The translations under genes and the position numbers were made by a program. The notes under the pieces were generated by a model. The model was given only the letters and a program-made list of their open reading frames with translations, ran no database searches and was not told where the DNA came from. Source: Herpetosiphon geysericola (GTDB lineage Bacteria > Chloroflexota > Chloroflexia > Chloroflexales > Herpetosiphonaceae). Taken from it: a DNA stretch of 64,000 nucleotides. The stretch spans positions 310,001 to 374,000 of the forward strand of contig NZ_LGKP01000022.1 in the NCBI RefSeq assembly GCF_001306135.1, read 5' to 3'. Below are positions 8,084 to 17,397 of the stretch, in pieces (position 1 is the stretch's first letter; each line of letters begins with the position of its first letter).

Positions 8084-10168
8084 ATGTGGTCGAACCTAAG
8101 CCGTTCGCGGTCGTTGTTGACCATTGCGCTCCTTGGGGTCTTGCTTGGTTCACTGAGTTTGTTACCAACGCACACCACCAAGGCCGCAATTACCGCCTAT
8201 CAAGCCGCCGATCCGAATCTTGCCCCGTATGCCCAAAATGTGCTCGATCGTTTCGTTCAATACAAAGGTCAGTATTGGCTCGGCGGTCAGCAAGAAGTCC
8301 ACTGGGATAACGCTCGCAAAGACGAAATGTCGAACGCAGTCTATGCCCGTACCAATCCACAACGTTACCCCGCCCTGCGTGGCTGGGATTTTCCCATCGG
8401 CGGCGCATTGCCCAACGATGGCCAATGGATGATCGATGCGATCATCAGCGATTGGACTAACGCTAAAGTTATTCCAACCATCAGCCAACACTGGACACCT
8501 CTCGCTAGCCAAGGCACCAACCACCAAGATATGTTCACCGTGGTTGATATTGATCGTATGTTTGTTGATGGCACTGCTGAGCGCAATAATTATCTGATTT
8601 GGCTTGATAATATTGCCGATGATTTGCAACAACTCGAAGATGCCAACGTGCCAGTGCTGTGGCGACCCTACCACGAGGCTGGTGGCGGTTGGTTCTGGTG
8701 GGATAAAGATAACGGCGCGACCAACTATCGCCGCCTCTGGGATGATATGTTCAGCTATTTGGTGACCACTCGTGGCCTGCACAACTTGATCTGGGTTTGG
8801 ACACCTGGGGTCAAAGGGGTCAGTACCGCTTGGTATCCCGCTGGCCAAGCAGATATTTTGGGCAGCGATGTCTATAATGAAACCTCGGGTAACTATGTCA
8901 GCTGGTACGAAGATCTTGGCCGTTTTTCGCAAACCAAGATTAAAGCCCTCAGCGAAACCGACTATATGATGGACCCAGCGCTTTTGAGCAGCGCCCCCTT
9001 CGCCTACTTTATGATCTGGCACACCGATATGTTTTATCGCAACACTGATAGCCGGATTCAAAGCACCTATGCCCACTGGGCAACCTTGAATCGAACCAAT
9101 GTTGGTCAACTTTGGAATGGCACGCTTGGGAGCGCTCCCACGGCAACGCCAGGTACGCCAAGCCCAACGCCATTGCCCGGCATCGTGGTGAGCGATTTTG
9201 AAGATGGCACGCTCCAAGGCTGGACTGGCTCGAATTTGGTTTCTGGGCCAGTTGTCACTACTGATTGGGCAGCCAATGGCCAACGCGGCATCAAAGCCCA
9301 AGTTGATTTGGCCGCGACGCCAGCAGCAATTCAGCTGCCAATTCAGCTCAACTTGGCTGGTCAATCACGGATTCAAATTCGCTTGAGTGCCCAAAATGTT
9401 GGGAACGGTCTCAATGCCAAGCTCTACATCAAAACTGGCAGCGCTTGGCATTGGAAAGATAGCGGCACGGTGCTGCTTGATTCAGGCACCAGCTTGCTGA
9501 CGATTGAATTAGCTGGCGTGCCAGATATTAACCAAGTGCGCGAGTTGGGGGTTGAATTCAATGCCTTGACTGGCAACACTGGCACGGCAACGATCTATGC
9601 CGATTATTTGACGGTTGGCGTGATCAATAGCAGCCAACCAACCCCAACCTCGGGGCCAAGCGCCACGGCTACGCGCACGCCAACCCAAGCGCCAACCGCC
9701 ACTTCAACCAGCATTCCAACCGCAACCAGCACGCCAACTCAAGGCCCAACTTCGACGGCAACCAGCATTCCAACGGCGACTTCAACCAGCGTGCCAACCG
9801 CAACCAGCACGCCAACTCAAGTGCCAAGCGCCACGCCAACCAGCACTGGCGGCGCTTGCAAGGTTGATTTCAAGCTTGCCAGCCAATGGGGTTCTGGCTT
9901 CGTTGCCGATGTAACCGTAACCAACTTGCAAGCAAGTGCCTTGAATGGCTGGAATGTCAAGTTCAACTTGCCCAACGGCCAGACCATCAGCAACCTGTGG
10001 AATGGCACGGTCAGCCAAACTGGCAGCGCAGTCACGGTCAGTAACGCTGGCTGGAACGGCAACCTTGCAGGCAATGGTGGCAGCGTCAACTTTGGTTTCC
10101 AAGGGGTTGGCAGCCCACCAAGTTTGGCCAGCAGCGCCTTCCAACTCAATGGCGTAACCTGCCAATAA
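8084..10168 (+). CDS. Secreted GH26 beta-mannanase with two carbohydrate-binding modules
   Basis: A 694-residue exported enzyme, started at the ATG at 8084 after AAAGGAG rather than an upstream in-frame start. Residues 1-34 form a signal peptide. The GH26 domain (about 45-345) has the acid/base Glu198 in RPYHEAGGGW and the nucleophile Glu291 in LSETDY, typical of endo-beta-1,4-mannanases. A Thr/Pro linker leads to a beta-sandwich module starting near DFEDGTLQGW (about 370-515). A second Thr/Ser/Pro linker (about 520-585) leads to a C-terminal CBM2-type module (about 590-694) bounded by Cys and with conserved Trp residues, expected to bind cellulose. It probably degrades plant mannan outside the cell. 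It is a single-gene unit. Confidence 0.92.
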   Translation: MWSNLSRSRSLLTIALLGVLLGSLSLLPTHTTKAAITAYQAADPNLAPYAQNVLDRFVQYKGQYWLGGQQEVHWDNARKDEMSNAVYARTNPQRYPALRGWDFPIGGALPNDGQWMIDAIISDWTNAKVIPTISQHWTPLASQGTNHQDMFTVVDIDRMFVDGTAERNNYLIWLDNIADDLQQLEDANVPVLWRPYHEAGGGWFWWDKDNGATNYRRLWDDMFSYLVTTRGLHNLIWVWTPGVKGVSTAWYPAGQADILGSDVYNETSGNYVSWYEDLGRFSQTKIKALSETDYMMDPALLSSAPFAYFMIWHTDMFYRNTDSRIQSTYAHWATLNRTNVGQLWNGTLGSAPTATPGTPSPTPLPGIVVSDFEDGTLQGWTGSNLVSGPVVTTDWAANGQRGIKAQVDLAATPAAIQLPIQLNLAGQSRIQIRLSAQNVGNGLNAKLYIKTGSAWHWKDSGTVLLDSGTSLLTIELAGVPDINQVRELGVEFNALTGNTGTATIYADYLTVGVINSSQPTPTSGPSATATRTPTQAPTATSTSIPTATSTPTQGPTSTATSIPTATSTSVPTATSTPTQVPSATPTSTGGACKVDFKLASQWGSGFVADVTVTNLQASALNGWNVKFNLPNGQTISNLWNGTVSQTGSAVTVSNAGWNGNLAGNGGSVNFGFQGVGSPPSLASSAFQLNGVTCQ

Positions 10169-10184
10169 ACTAAATTGCAACTCA

Positions 10185-10218
10185 CCAACGACGATCTCAG
10201 GAATGGGATCGTCGTTGG
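10185..10218 (+). terminator. Hairpin after the mannanase gene
   Basis: A perfect 12-pair stem CCAACGACGATC/GATCGTCGTTGG (10185-10196, 10207-10218) lies 16 bases after the stop codon. There is no strong T run after it, so it may act as a terminator or as an mRNA-stabilising hairpin. Confidence 0.6.
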
Positions 10219-10368
10219 CATTTAAGCACCTCGATCATTACTCGTAGACTTTTGTTGGCCTGTACTACGGGAAGAGTTGGTTTGATAAGGATAGATTATT
10301 AATCTCTCTATGCTTGAGCCAAGCAATGACTGGTTCATCGCTCGATGATTACTATCCATTTGATGTCA

Positions 10369-10438
10369 TTTAGGGGGTGTAGGGGGATGAAAACCCACTA
10401 CGTTTCCCGCCTTGAGGCGGGACGGAAGGGTGGTGAAA
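10369..10438 (+). repeat. Dispersed double-hairpin element, copy 2
   Basis: Same design as the copy at 7069: a GGGGG...CCC hairpin that is weaker here, then CCCGCCTTGAGGCGGG, then GACGGAAGGGTGGTGA. It is followed by AT-rich sequence. Confidence 0.85.
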
Positions 10439-10502
10439 ATTGAACGATTCCGATAACCAATCCTTGGATAATAATCTATGGAGCCGAGAGAAGGAAGGTT
10501 TT

Positions 10503-10534
10503 GCACCTAGGTGCTAGCTTGCAGCTGGTATGAT
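10503..10534 (+). promoter_or_regulatory. Kinase promoter with a 12-bp palindrome
   Basis: TGGTATGAT at 10526-10534 is an extended minus-10 element 29 bases before the kinase start. The perfect palindrome GCACCTAGGTGC (10503-10514) sits where the minus-35 would be, so a dimeric regulator probably binds there. Confidence 0.45.
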
Positions 10535-10562
10535 GAAATCATTGGTTTATAGGTAGCACTCA

Positions 10563-12698
10563 ATGATTTTTATTCTGCAATCGATTGCCCTCGCAATTTC
10601 CATTTTTAATGCAATTATCTGTTTATGGCTGGGTATGACTGTGACGCTTGATGGCGGGCGTGAGCGTGGCCCACGTTTGGCAGCAGCAGGTTTATTGATG
10701 GCTGGCGTGTTCTTTTTGATTCACGCCGCGATCATTGGCCGTGGTCCGCCGGTGGTTGATGTTGGCTTGCCCTTTTGGTGGCGGGTCATCAGCGTGGTTT
10801 CGCTGCTCGCGCCCTATGCCTGGTATGCCACAATGATTTGGTATACGGGAGTGAGCGGCAAGAGCCTGCGCATTCATAAATTGCTGCTCTTTACGATGGG
10901 CATTTTTATTGGGATTTTGGGCTTGGTGCTGACCGCAATTTACCCGCTGCCCCAAGAAGCCCGCATTTTGGCCCTGAAATTCGTCCCAGCATGGCTGGTT
11001 GCTAACTTACCATTTATCGTGGCGGGCTATCTTTTGGCCTTGATAATGTGTTTTAGCTTGCCAATTCATGCTCTGCTGACTGGCCCCGGGCGGCGCAATA
11101 ACCTGCCGCATCAAGCGTGGTTGCGGGTGCGCTCGTGGCTAATTCGCACTTCATTGCTTGGTTTGCTGGCGGGAATTGTGGCCCTGATCGGCGCGGTGGT
11201 GGTGTTTTCGCAAGGCTCCTCGGTGCGCACGCCAGAGGTGGCATGGCTCGCCGATCGGGCAATCGAGCTGTTTTTTCAATTAGATGTGATGGTGCTGATT
11301 GTGGTTGCCGCAGCCTTGGGTGCTGCTGGCCAAGCCATGGGTGCCTATGCGGCCTTTACCGATCGGCCCTTGCCGCAGTGGAATCGCATCGATCAATGGC
11401 GTTGGTTGGTGGCAATTGCTGGCGGTTTTGCCTTGATGGTCGGCGTTAGTTCTGCCTTGCAAGTTGCCTCGATCTATATTGTGTTGTTTGCTACAACCTT
11501 GGCCTCGTTGGCCTATGGCTTGTTGAGTTGGCGCTATCGGGTGGAGCACGAGGCCTTTATGGAACGCTTGCGGCCTTTCGTCGGCAGTTTGCACTTTCAA
11601 GATCGTTTGCTTGATGGCGGAGCCAGCCTTTCGGCTTCAGTCGAGGGCTTGGTCGAGGCGATTAGCCGCGATGTGTTGCGCGCCGAACGAGCATGTTTGT
11701 TGCTGCGTGATGCAGTACCTGGCTTGCCTAAGGTGATTAGCTATCATTGGGGCCAAACGCCAACCCCCATCCTTGAGCAATTGCCAATTTCCTCAGAACG
11801 CCGTACTTCGGGGATTCAATTAAAAGCTCAAAGTGGCGCTGAATGGGCCATTCCATTGTGGGATGGGCGCGGTTTGGCTGGGGCCTTGGTGCTTGGCTCG
11901 CCCCAAAGCGGCGCGGTTTATAGCGAGGAATTAATGGAAGTTGCGGCGGCATGCTGCGCCCGTTTAACCGATGCCTTGGCTGGCGAACGGGCGGCGCGCA
12001 TGTTGGGCGATGTGTTGCGCCAGCGAATTGCTGAAGTCAAAGTGTTGGGCAGCCAAGGCCGCCGCACCTTGCACGACGATGTGTTGCCGCAAATTCACGC
12101 CGCGCTGATTCATTTGAGCGCGGTTTCGGCCAACGATCCACTGGCCCAACAAACGATTCAGGCTTTATCCGAGGCCCATACCAAGCTTTCGGCGCTGATT
12201 CGCTCGTTGCCACCTGCAACCCCGCATCGTTTGGCCCAAGGTGGCTTGGCGCAAACCTTGCACGATATGGTTTTAGTTGATTTTGGCAATGCCTTTGATC
12301 AGGTAACTTATCGCGTTGCACCCGCTGCTGAAGCCCGTTTGGCTGATACACCGCAGTTTATTGGCGAAGTGATTAGCTATGCGTTGCAAGAAACATTGCG
12401 CAATGCAGCCCGCCATGCCCGAGGCAACGACCCACGCCGTCACTTAAATCTTAATGTTCAGATCGATTGGCAACATGGCTTGGTGGTCGATATTTGCGAC
12501 GATGGCGTGGGCATGAGCGCAAATCCATCAAGCTCTGCTGGCAGCGGCAGCGGCCTGCGCTTACATCGCGGCTTGTTGATGGTGATTGGCGGCAGTCTGA
12601 CAATTTCCACTCCTGCCCAAGGCGGCACCCAGATTCATATGCAAGTGCCTGAAGAGTTGTGGAATTTGCCAGTGCTTGAGCCAGAAGAAATTGCCTGA
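10563..12698 (+). CDS. Membrane sensor histidine kinase (HisKA_3/LytS-type), orphan
   Basis: A 711-residue protein. About eight hydrophobic segments fill residues 1-320, followed by a GAF-like region (about 340-480). A dimerisation helix carries the probable phospho-acceptor His504 in RRTLHDDVLPQIH. The C-terminal HATPase domain has an N-box (ETLRNAARHA), a G1 box (DICDDGVGM) and a Gly-rich segment (GSGSGLRLHRG). It should autophosphorylate and pass phosphate to a NarL-type response regulator, but none is encoded beside it. The stimulus is unknown. It ends four bases from the convergent glycosyltransferase gene. Confidence 0.9.
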   Translation: MIFILQSIALAISIFNAIICLWLGMTVTLDGGRERGPRLAAAGLLMAGVFFLIHAAIIGRGPPVVDVGLPFWWRVISVVSLLAPYAWYATMIWYTGVSGKSLRIHKLLLFTMGIFIGILGLVLTAIYPLPQEARILALKFVPAWLVANLPFIVAGYLLALIMCFSLPIHALLTGPGRRNNLPHQAWLRVRSWLIRTSLLGLLAGIVALIGAVVVFSQGSSVRTPEVAWLADRAIELFFQLDVMVLIVVAAALGAAGQAMGAYAAFTDRPLPQWNRIDQWRWLVAIAGGFALMVGVSSALQVASIYIVLFATTLASLAYGLLSWRYRVEHEAFMERLRPFVGSLHFQDRLLDGGASLSASVEGLVEAISRDVLRAERACLLLRDAVPGLPKVISYHWGQTPTPILEQLPISSERRTSGIQLKAQSGAEWAIPLWDGRGLAGALVLGSPQSGAVYSEELMEVAAACCARLTDALAGERAARMLGDVLRQRIAEVKVLGSQGRRTLHDDVLPQIHAALIHLSAVSANDPLAQQTIQALSEAHTKLSALIRSLPPATPHRLAQGGLAQTLHDMVLVDFGNAFDQVTYRVAPAAEARLADTPQFIGEVISYALQETLRNAARHARGNDPRRHLNLNVQIDWQHGLVVDICDDGVGMSANPSSSAGSGSGLRLHRGLLMVIGGSLTISTPAQGGTQIHMQVPEELWNLPVLEPEEIA

Positions 12699-12702
12699 AT
12701 AC

Positions 12703-13956
12703 TTAGCGACCTAATACCCGATGAATCTGATCGATTGCCTGGGCCGTGCCATGCTCAGCTTGAATCTGCTCGCCAAGCTGGGCTGCGCGCTCGCGAATCG
12801 CTGTTTGCTTGGTTACCTGATTGATTGCCGCAACCAAGCGCTCGAGCGTCAGTTGCTTGCGCGGAATGGGCGCAGAACCCACGCCAAGTTCAGCAACCCG
12901 CCGCCCCCAGAATGGTTGATCGAAGGAAAATGGCACCACGATTGATGGCTTGCCACTGCGTAAGGCCGCACCAGTTGTGCCAGCACCGCCATGATGTACA
13001 ATCGCCGCCATTTGGGGGAAAAGCCAATAATGCGGGACATCCTTAACGAACAATAGCTGATCGTTGGCATCCGTCGTTTCACCTAAAGCTCCCCAACCGC
13101 CAGCTAAAATTCCCCGTTGGCCAGTGCGCGCTAATGCCTCGCTCACAAGGTTGGTCAATGTTTGTGGATCGCCGCCCATCATGCTGCCAAAGCCAATATA
13201 AATCGGCGCCGACCCAGCAGCGAGAAAATCGGTTAGTTCAGCTGGTGGCGACCAGTCGCTAGGCGGCGGCAGAAACCAAAATCCTGTAACTTTGTGTTGA
13301 TCAGGCCAGTCGTTTGGGCGAGGTACCACATAGTTGCTATAGCCATGCAGCCGCAACGCAACCTGCCCACGAATCTTGGCAAATGGGCTACCAAATCCAT
13401 ACGATCGCAAGCCAAGCACCTGCGTTCGCACCCGATTGACGGTCGGTCGGAAAACTTGCCAAAACATTTGCTCAAACCCAAGGTGGGTCAGATAGTTGGC
13501 AAAGCCACCAAGTTTCAGCCAGCTGGGGGCAATCGGCGATGGAAACGATCTAGTTGGAGTTACAGGTTGCAACACAGCTTCGATAAACGGCACCCCGACT
13601 TTTTCGGCGAAGCTGGCAGTTTGGGGGCCAGTGCCAATGATGCAATCAGTATCTTGGCATGCCTGCAAGGTTTCGTGGGCAACTTGCTCAATCAGCTCAT
13701 TCAGTTCATTGTGCAAGCTTTTCAACAAACGGATCGAATTGTTCGATTTGGATAAACTTGCCATTCGTTCGCGCAAATAGGCTTGAAGATCAACCCCAAC
13801 CGAGGCAAACGGCACTCCTGCTGCTTGGCTCAAATCGGCAAAATTGGCAGGGCCAATCAGCTTAACGGTATGCCCAACGTGCTGTAATGCCCGGCCAAGC
13901 GCCAAATAGGGCTGCACATCACCCCGCGAACCGTAACTCACAATCGTAATATCCAT
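12703..13956 (-). CDS. Glycosyltransferase, UGT/GT1-like
   Basis: A 417-residue GT-B fold enzyme; the ATG at 13956 is preferred because GAGG lies eight bases upstream. The N-terminal half begins with DITIVSYGSRGDVQPYLALG, the acceptor-domain signature of the sterol/macrolide glycosyltransferase group. The C-terminal half contains the nucleotide-sugar motif VHHGGAGTTGAALRSGKP followed by PFSFDQPFWGRRV. Such enzymes transfer a sugar from a nucleotide donor to a lipid, sterol or polyketide acceptor in the cytoplasm. The acceptor is unknown. A strong promoter upstream (14152-14179) is separated from the gene by a terminator. Confidence 0.9.
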   Translation of the reverse strand: MDITIVSYGSRGDVQPYLALGRALQHVGHTVKLIGPANFADLSQAAGVPFASVGVDLQAYLRERMASLSKSNNSIRLLKSLHNELNELIEQVAHETLQACQDTDCIIGTGPQTASFAEKVGVPFIEAVLQPVTPTRSFPSPIAPSWLKLGGFANYLTHLGFEQMFWQVFRPTVNRVRTQVLGLRSYGFGSPFAKIRGQVALRLHGYSNYVVPRPNDWPDQHKVTGFWFLPPPSDWSPPAELTDFLAAGSAPIYIGFGSMMGGDPQTLTNLVSEALARTGQRGILAGGWGALGETTDANDQLLFVKDVPHYWLFPQMAAIVHHGGAGTTGAALRSGKPSIVVPFSFDQPFWGRRVAELGVGSAPIPRKQLTLERLVAAINQVTKQTAIRERAAQLGEQIQAEHGTAQAIDQIHRVLGR

Positions 13957-14065
13957 CGACGACACCTCATGTCTAGGCTATGTATGGATCGGTTTCGCTT
14001 GCTTACTATGTAACAAATATCACAATCTAGGGCAGGTGTCTAGGATAAAGCGAGGAATTGGTTGG

Positions 14066-14145
14066 GAAAATAAAAAAGCGTTTTAAACCACAAACGGCTC
14101 GCATAATGGAGCCGCTTGTGGGAGAGAAGAGAGAGGAGAAGGTTT
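14066..14145 (-). ncRNA. Candidate small RNA, pyrimidine-rich 5-prime end
   Basis: A TTGACA-16-TATAAT promoter (14152-14179) would start transcription near 14145. The first 20 or so bases of the RNA are almost all C and U (CUUCUCCUCUCUCUUCUCCC), complementary to GGAG-type ribosome sites. A strong hairpin (14088-14121) and T-rich sequence (to about 14066) follow, giving an RNA of about 70-80 bases. No open frame is present. It could act on mRNA ribosome sites, or the hairpin could be an attenuator in the leader of the glycosyltransferase gene. Confidence 0.45.
14072..14121 (-). terminator. Terminator between glpD and the glycosyltransferase gene
   Basis: A 13-pair stem CCACAAGCGGCTC/GAGCCGTTTGTGG (14088-14121, one G-T pair) is followed on the minus strand by TTTAAAACGC and then six Ts. 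It can end both the glpD operon and any transcript begun at the promoter just upstream. Confidence 0.75.
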
Positions 14146-14151
14146 GATTGC

Positions 14152-14179
14152 ATTATAGCTTGCTTCTCTGTATTGTCAA
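14152..14179 (-). promoter_or_regulatory. Consensus sigma-70 promoter in the glpD-glycosyltransferase gap
   Basis: On the minus strand TTGACA (14174-14179), a 16-base spacer and a perfect TATAAT (14152-14157). It is 12 bases past the end of glpD and points towards the glycosyltransferase gene. Confidence 0.7.
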
Positions 14180-14191
14180 ATTAGAGCAACA

Positions 14192-15781
14192 TTAATGAGC
14201 CGCGCTTGGCAACCCATAATGCTGCACAATGAGTTGTTGATAATCATGCCACTCGCTTGCCCAGCGCTGTGCATCCCAGCCCAATTCCTCAGTGCAGATT
14301 GCTTGAATTTGGGCCTGATAGGTTGCTGCGCCATTTGGCAGCAACATACCCAATCGGCTGCGACGCAACAGCAAATCGCCCAAATTCGTCACTGCTTCGT
14401 AGCGCGCGGCCCAGCGCATTTCGGCCCATAAACTTGGCAAGCCTTCGATGGCCGCAAACTCATGGGCTGGGAGTGCTTGTAGCATTGCTGGCGCTTCGGC
14501 GGCATAGCGCCCCAACAAGCGTTGCTTGATCGGCAACGCTAGCTTGCCAGCCAAATCAGCTGGCGCAGGATTGAGCCGTGGTGCATGCGGCCAAAGCTTG
14601 ATTTGGGGCAAGCGTTGGCGTAAAAGCTTTAATGCTTCTAGCGCAATGAGGCGAAAGGTAGTTAATTTGCCTCCGGTTACGGTAAGCAGCCCTTGCTCTT
14701 GCCACAACACATAATCGCGCGATTCCTTGGATGGATCACTGGCTCCCGTATCGACCACAGGCCGCACCCCGCTCCAGGTTGAAATGACCTGCTCTGAAGT
14801 TAAACCCAAACTTGGAAAGGCTGTTTGCACCGCTTCGAGCAAATAGGCAACTTCAGCAGGGCTGATACTTGGCTCTTGCCATAAATCTGGCTCGTGATCA
14901 AGATCGGTTGTACCAACGATGCTCACCCCTTCCCACGGCACAAAAAAGACTGGCCGCCGATCGCGGGGATGCTCAAGATTAATCGCTTGGGCCAGCGGTA
15001 AGGCTGCTTGGGCAAATACTAAGTGGCTGCCGCGCAACGGGCGCATTTTAGCTGGCGCTTGAATCTGTTGCCGCAACTGATCAACCCAAACCCCAGTTGC
15101 ATTGATAACTGCTTTGGCTTTGAGGGTTTGCTCACGGTCGCTAAGTTGATCGCGCACCACAACGCCGACAACTTGCTCAGCTTCACGAACTAATTGGGTA
15201 ACTGCTGCATAATTTAATAAGCTTGCACCTGCTGCCGCTGCTTCGCGCAAAATCCGCAAAACCAACCGCGCATCATCGGTTTGAGCATCGCTGTAGCGCA
15301 AACCAGCCGCTAGTTTGGTCTCATCGAGGTAGGGCGCAAGCAAACGCAAATTGGGCAGGCTCAAATAATGGGCTTCACTGCGGCGAGCCAAGGCATCGTA
15401 GGCCAATAATCCCGCCTGATACACCCAGCGCTTCAGTGGTTTGCCTTGGGGCAGCCCAATCAAAAAGCCCAGCGGCTCCACTAACCCAGGTGCTTCATTC
15501 AAAAGTTGTTCGCGCTCAATCACCGAATCGTAGGTTACCCGCACTTGGCCTTGAGCCAAATAGCGTAAGCCACCATGCACTAATTTGGATGAGCGGCTTG
15601 AGGTTCCCCAAGCAAAATCGCGGGCTTCGAGCAAGAGCACGTTGAGACCAGCGCGGGTTGCTTCGCGCAATAAACCTGCTCCAGTGATGCCCCCGCCAAT
15701 GATAATCACATCCCATTCTTGCTGTAGCTCGCTCCATGTGCGTTCGCGCCAAGCAGCATTCCATTGCAAACGTGGGTTCAT
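14192..15781 (-). CDS. glpD: Aerobic glycerol-3-phosphate dehydrogenase
   Basis: A 529-residue FAD-dependent, membrane-associated enzyme that oxidises glycerol 3-phosphate to dihydroxyacetone phosphate and feeds electrons to quinone. The FAD-binding motif VIIIGGGITGAGLLRE is at about residues 25-40, followed by the family signature SSRSSKLVHGGLRYL; the C-terminal DAO_C domain is present. Its ATG overlaps the TGA of the preceding flavoprotein gene by four bases, so the two are translationally coupled. Together with the GntR regulator they form a glycerol-phosphate/DHAP operon. Confidence 0.95.
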   Translation of the reverse strand: MNPRLQWNAAWRERTWSELQQEWDVIIIGGGITGAGLLREATRAGLNVLLLEARDFAWGTSSRSSKLVHGGLRYLAQGQVRVTYDSVIEREQLLNEAPGLVEPLGFLIGLPQGKPLKRWVYQAGLLAYDALARRSEAHYLSLPNLRLLAPYLDETKLAAGLRYSDAQTDDARLVLRILREAAAAGASLLNYAAVTQLVREAEQVVGVVVRDQLSDREQTLKAKAVINATGVWVDQLRQQIQAPAKMRPLRGSHLVFAQAALPLAQAINLEHPRDRRPVFFVPWEGVSIVGTTDLDHEPDLWQEPSISPAEVAYLLEAVQTAFPSLGLTSEQVISTWSGVRPVVDTGASDPSKESRDYVLWQEQGLLTVTGGKLTTFRLIALEALKLLRQRLPQIKLWPHAPRLNPAPADLAGKLALPIKQRLLGRYAAEAPAMLQALPAHEFAAIEGLPSLWAEMRWAARYEAVTNLGDLLLRRSRLGMLLPNGAATYQAQIQAICTEELGWDAQRWASEWHDYQQLIVQHYGLPSAAH

Positions 15782-17379
15782 TGGCCGTCCTCATATAATT
15801 TGGCGGGGTTTAGCAAGCCCTGCGGGTCAAAATGGTGGCCAAGTTGTTGCAACGCAGCAATTCCCAAACTCCCTTTTTCAGCCTCAAGATAAGGCCGATG
15901 ATCAAGCCCCACGCCATGTTGATGACTGATCGTGCCGCCTGCTGCCACAATTGCTTGGCTGGCAGCGGTTTTGAGTTTTTGCCAATGCGCCATGGTTGTT
16001 TGGGCAGTGTCGCCCAGCCGAAACACATAGGTGGTGTAAATGCTTGAGCCTGTGGGGTAGAAATGCGAAAGATGGGTGAACACATGCACCTGTTCGTGCT
16101 CAGCGGCTAAGCCATTGCGCAGGCTATGTTCAAGCTGCTGTAATAATGGGTTGACGTTTTCCCATGTTGTGGCGGTTTCGACCGTATCCACGCCATAGCC
16201 CAGCTCCCAAAGCCGATTGCGCAGATAGGGCGCACGAAAACGGCCAGCTTGCCACGCTTTGCCAAAGCTTTGGCCAATATGCACCCCGCCGTGTTGGCGA
16301 GCCAAGCCTAAAACAGCGTCACGGCTGAGCGCAACTTGGGCTTTGCTGCCGATGAATCCAACCAGCAGCATGCATTTTTCGGCTCCAACGCCACGCAATT
16401 TTAAAAAGCCTTCTAGCAGGCCAATTGCCCGTTCGTGGCCCGCTAAAGCCAAATTGGTCATGGTTTCGGTGGGCGTGCTCAGGCGCAGCATTCCCAATGG
16501 CACATGAGCTTGGACAATCGCCCGCGCCGCAGTTTGGGCTTGCTGCCAATTAGCAAAGAAGATCGCATGCACTACATCAAGCGCGGGAATTGGCCGAATT
16601 CGCACCGTGGCTTCGGTGATAATGCCATAGCGACCTTCGGAACCAAGCAGCATTTCGCGCAGGTCGGGGCCAGCAGCCGAAGCAGGAAAGGGTGCTAATT
16701 CGAGCGCGCCTTGGGGTGTTTCAATGCGTCCGCCAGCCCATAATTGCTCAATTCGCCCAAAACCAAGCGATTGCTGGCCACTTGAGCGTGTGGCAATCCA
16801 GCCGCCAAGCGTGGAAAGCTCAAACGATTGGGGAAAATGGCCGAGCGTAAAGCCCAAGGCCCGCAATTGGGCTTCGAGATCAGGGCCTTTGATACCAGCA
16901 CCAAAACGAGCTAAGCGCGCCGTTGGATTAATATCGAGCAAGCGATTGAGCTTGGCAAGGCTAACGGTCAAAATTGGCCGCTCGCCTGCAACTGGGTTGA
17001 TATGGCCCGCTACGCTTGTGCCGCCGCCATAGGGAATCACGGTGATGTTATTGGCGCTGGCCCAATCGAGCAACGAGCGCACGTCCTGACTGGTTTGTGG
17101 CAAGGCCACGCCATCAGGAATTTGGCCCAAATCACCGCTGCGAGTGGCTACTAAATCAGCAAAGCTCTGGCCGCGTGCATGGCGAATCCGCAGTTCAGGA
17201 TCGGTGCTAATCAGATCGTGCTGGGGCAAGCGTGATGCTGGCACCTTGGCCAAAACATCAGCCAAACCTACATCTTTTGGAGCTGTGCCAACCCCAATTA
17301 ACTGCTTTAACAAGCCTAAAATGCCAGCTTTAACCGGATAATCTTTCGTTTCATCGCCCCAACCATTCCAACGGCGCAT
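15778..17379 (-). CDS. FAD-linked oxidase, alkylglycerone-phosphate synthase-like
   Basis: A 533-residue flavoprotein of the vanillyl-alcohol-oxidase fold. It begins MRRWNGWGDE as alkyl-DHAP synthase homologues do. The FAD_binding_4 domain covers about residues 85-265, with VIPYGGGTSVAGHINPV, and the C-terminal FAD-oxidase domain ends with SHQHGVGLDHRPYLEAEKG. Alkyl-DHAP synthases exchange the acyl group of acyl-DHAP for a fatty alcohol in ether-lipid synthesis; related proteins oxidise 2-hydroxy acids. The link to glpD, whose product is DHAP, favours a DHAP-related substrate. A good AAAGGGG ribosome site precedes the ATG. Confidence 0.8.
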   Translation of the reverse strand: MRRWNGWGDETKDYPVKAGILGLLKQLIGVGTAPKDVGLADVLAKVPASRLPQHDLISTDPELRIRHARGQSFADLVATRSGDLGQIPDGVALPQTSQDVRSLLDWASANNITVIPYGGGTSVAGHINPVAGERPILTVSLAKLNRLLDINPTARLARFGAGIKGPDLEAQLRALGFTLGHFPQSFELSTLGGWIATRSSGQQSLGFGRIEQLWAGGRIETPQGALELAPFPASAAGPDLREMLLGSEGRYGIITEATVRIRPIPALDVVHAIFFANWQQAQTAARAIVQAHVPLGMLRLSTPTETMTNLALAGHERAIGLLEGFLKLRGVGAEKCMLLVGFIGSKAQVALSRDAVLGLARQHGGVHIGQSFGKAWQAGRFRAPYLRNRLWELGYGVDTVETATTWENVNPLLQQLEHSLRNGLAAEHEQVHVFTHLSHFYPTGSSIYTTYVFRLGDTAQTTMAHWQKLKTAASQAIVAAGGTISHQHGVGLDHRPYLEAEKGSLGIAALQQLGHHFDPQGLLNPAKLYEDGQ

Positions 17380-17397
17380 ATTAACCCCTTTGTTCAG

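Larger units (their letters stand above)
10169..10562. other. Intergenic region between mannanase and histidine kinase genes
   Basis: The 394 bases hold the mannanase hairpin, copy 2 of the dispersed element (10369-10438) and the kinase promoter with its palindrome (10503-10534). I see no small gene. Confidence 0.7.
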
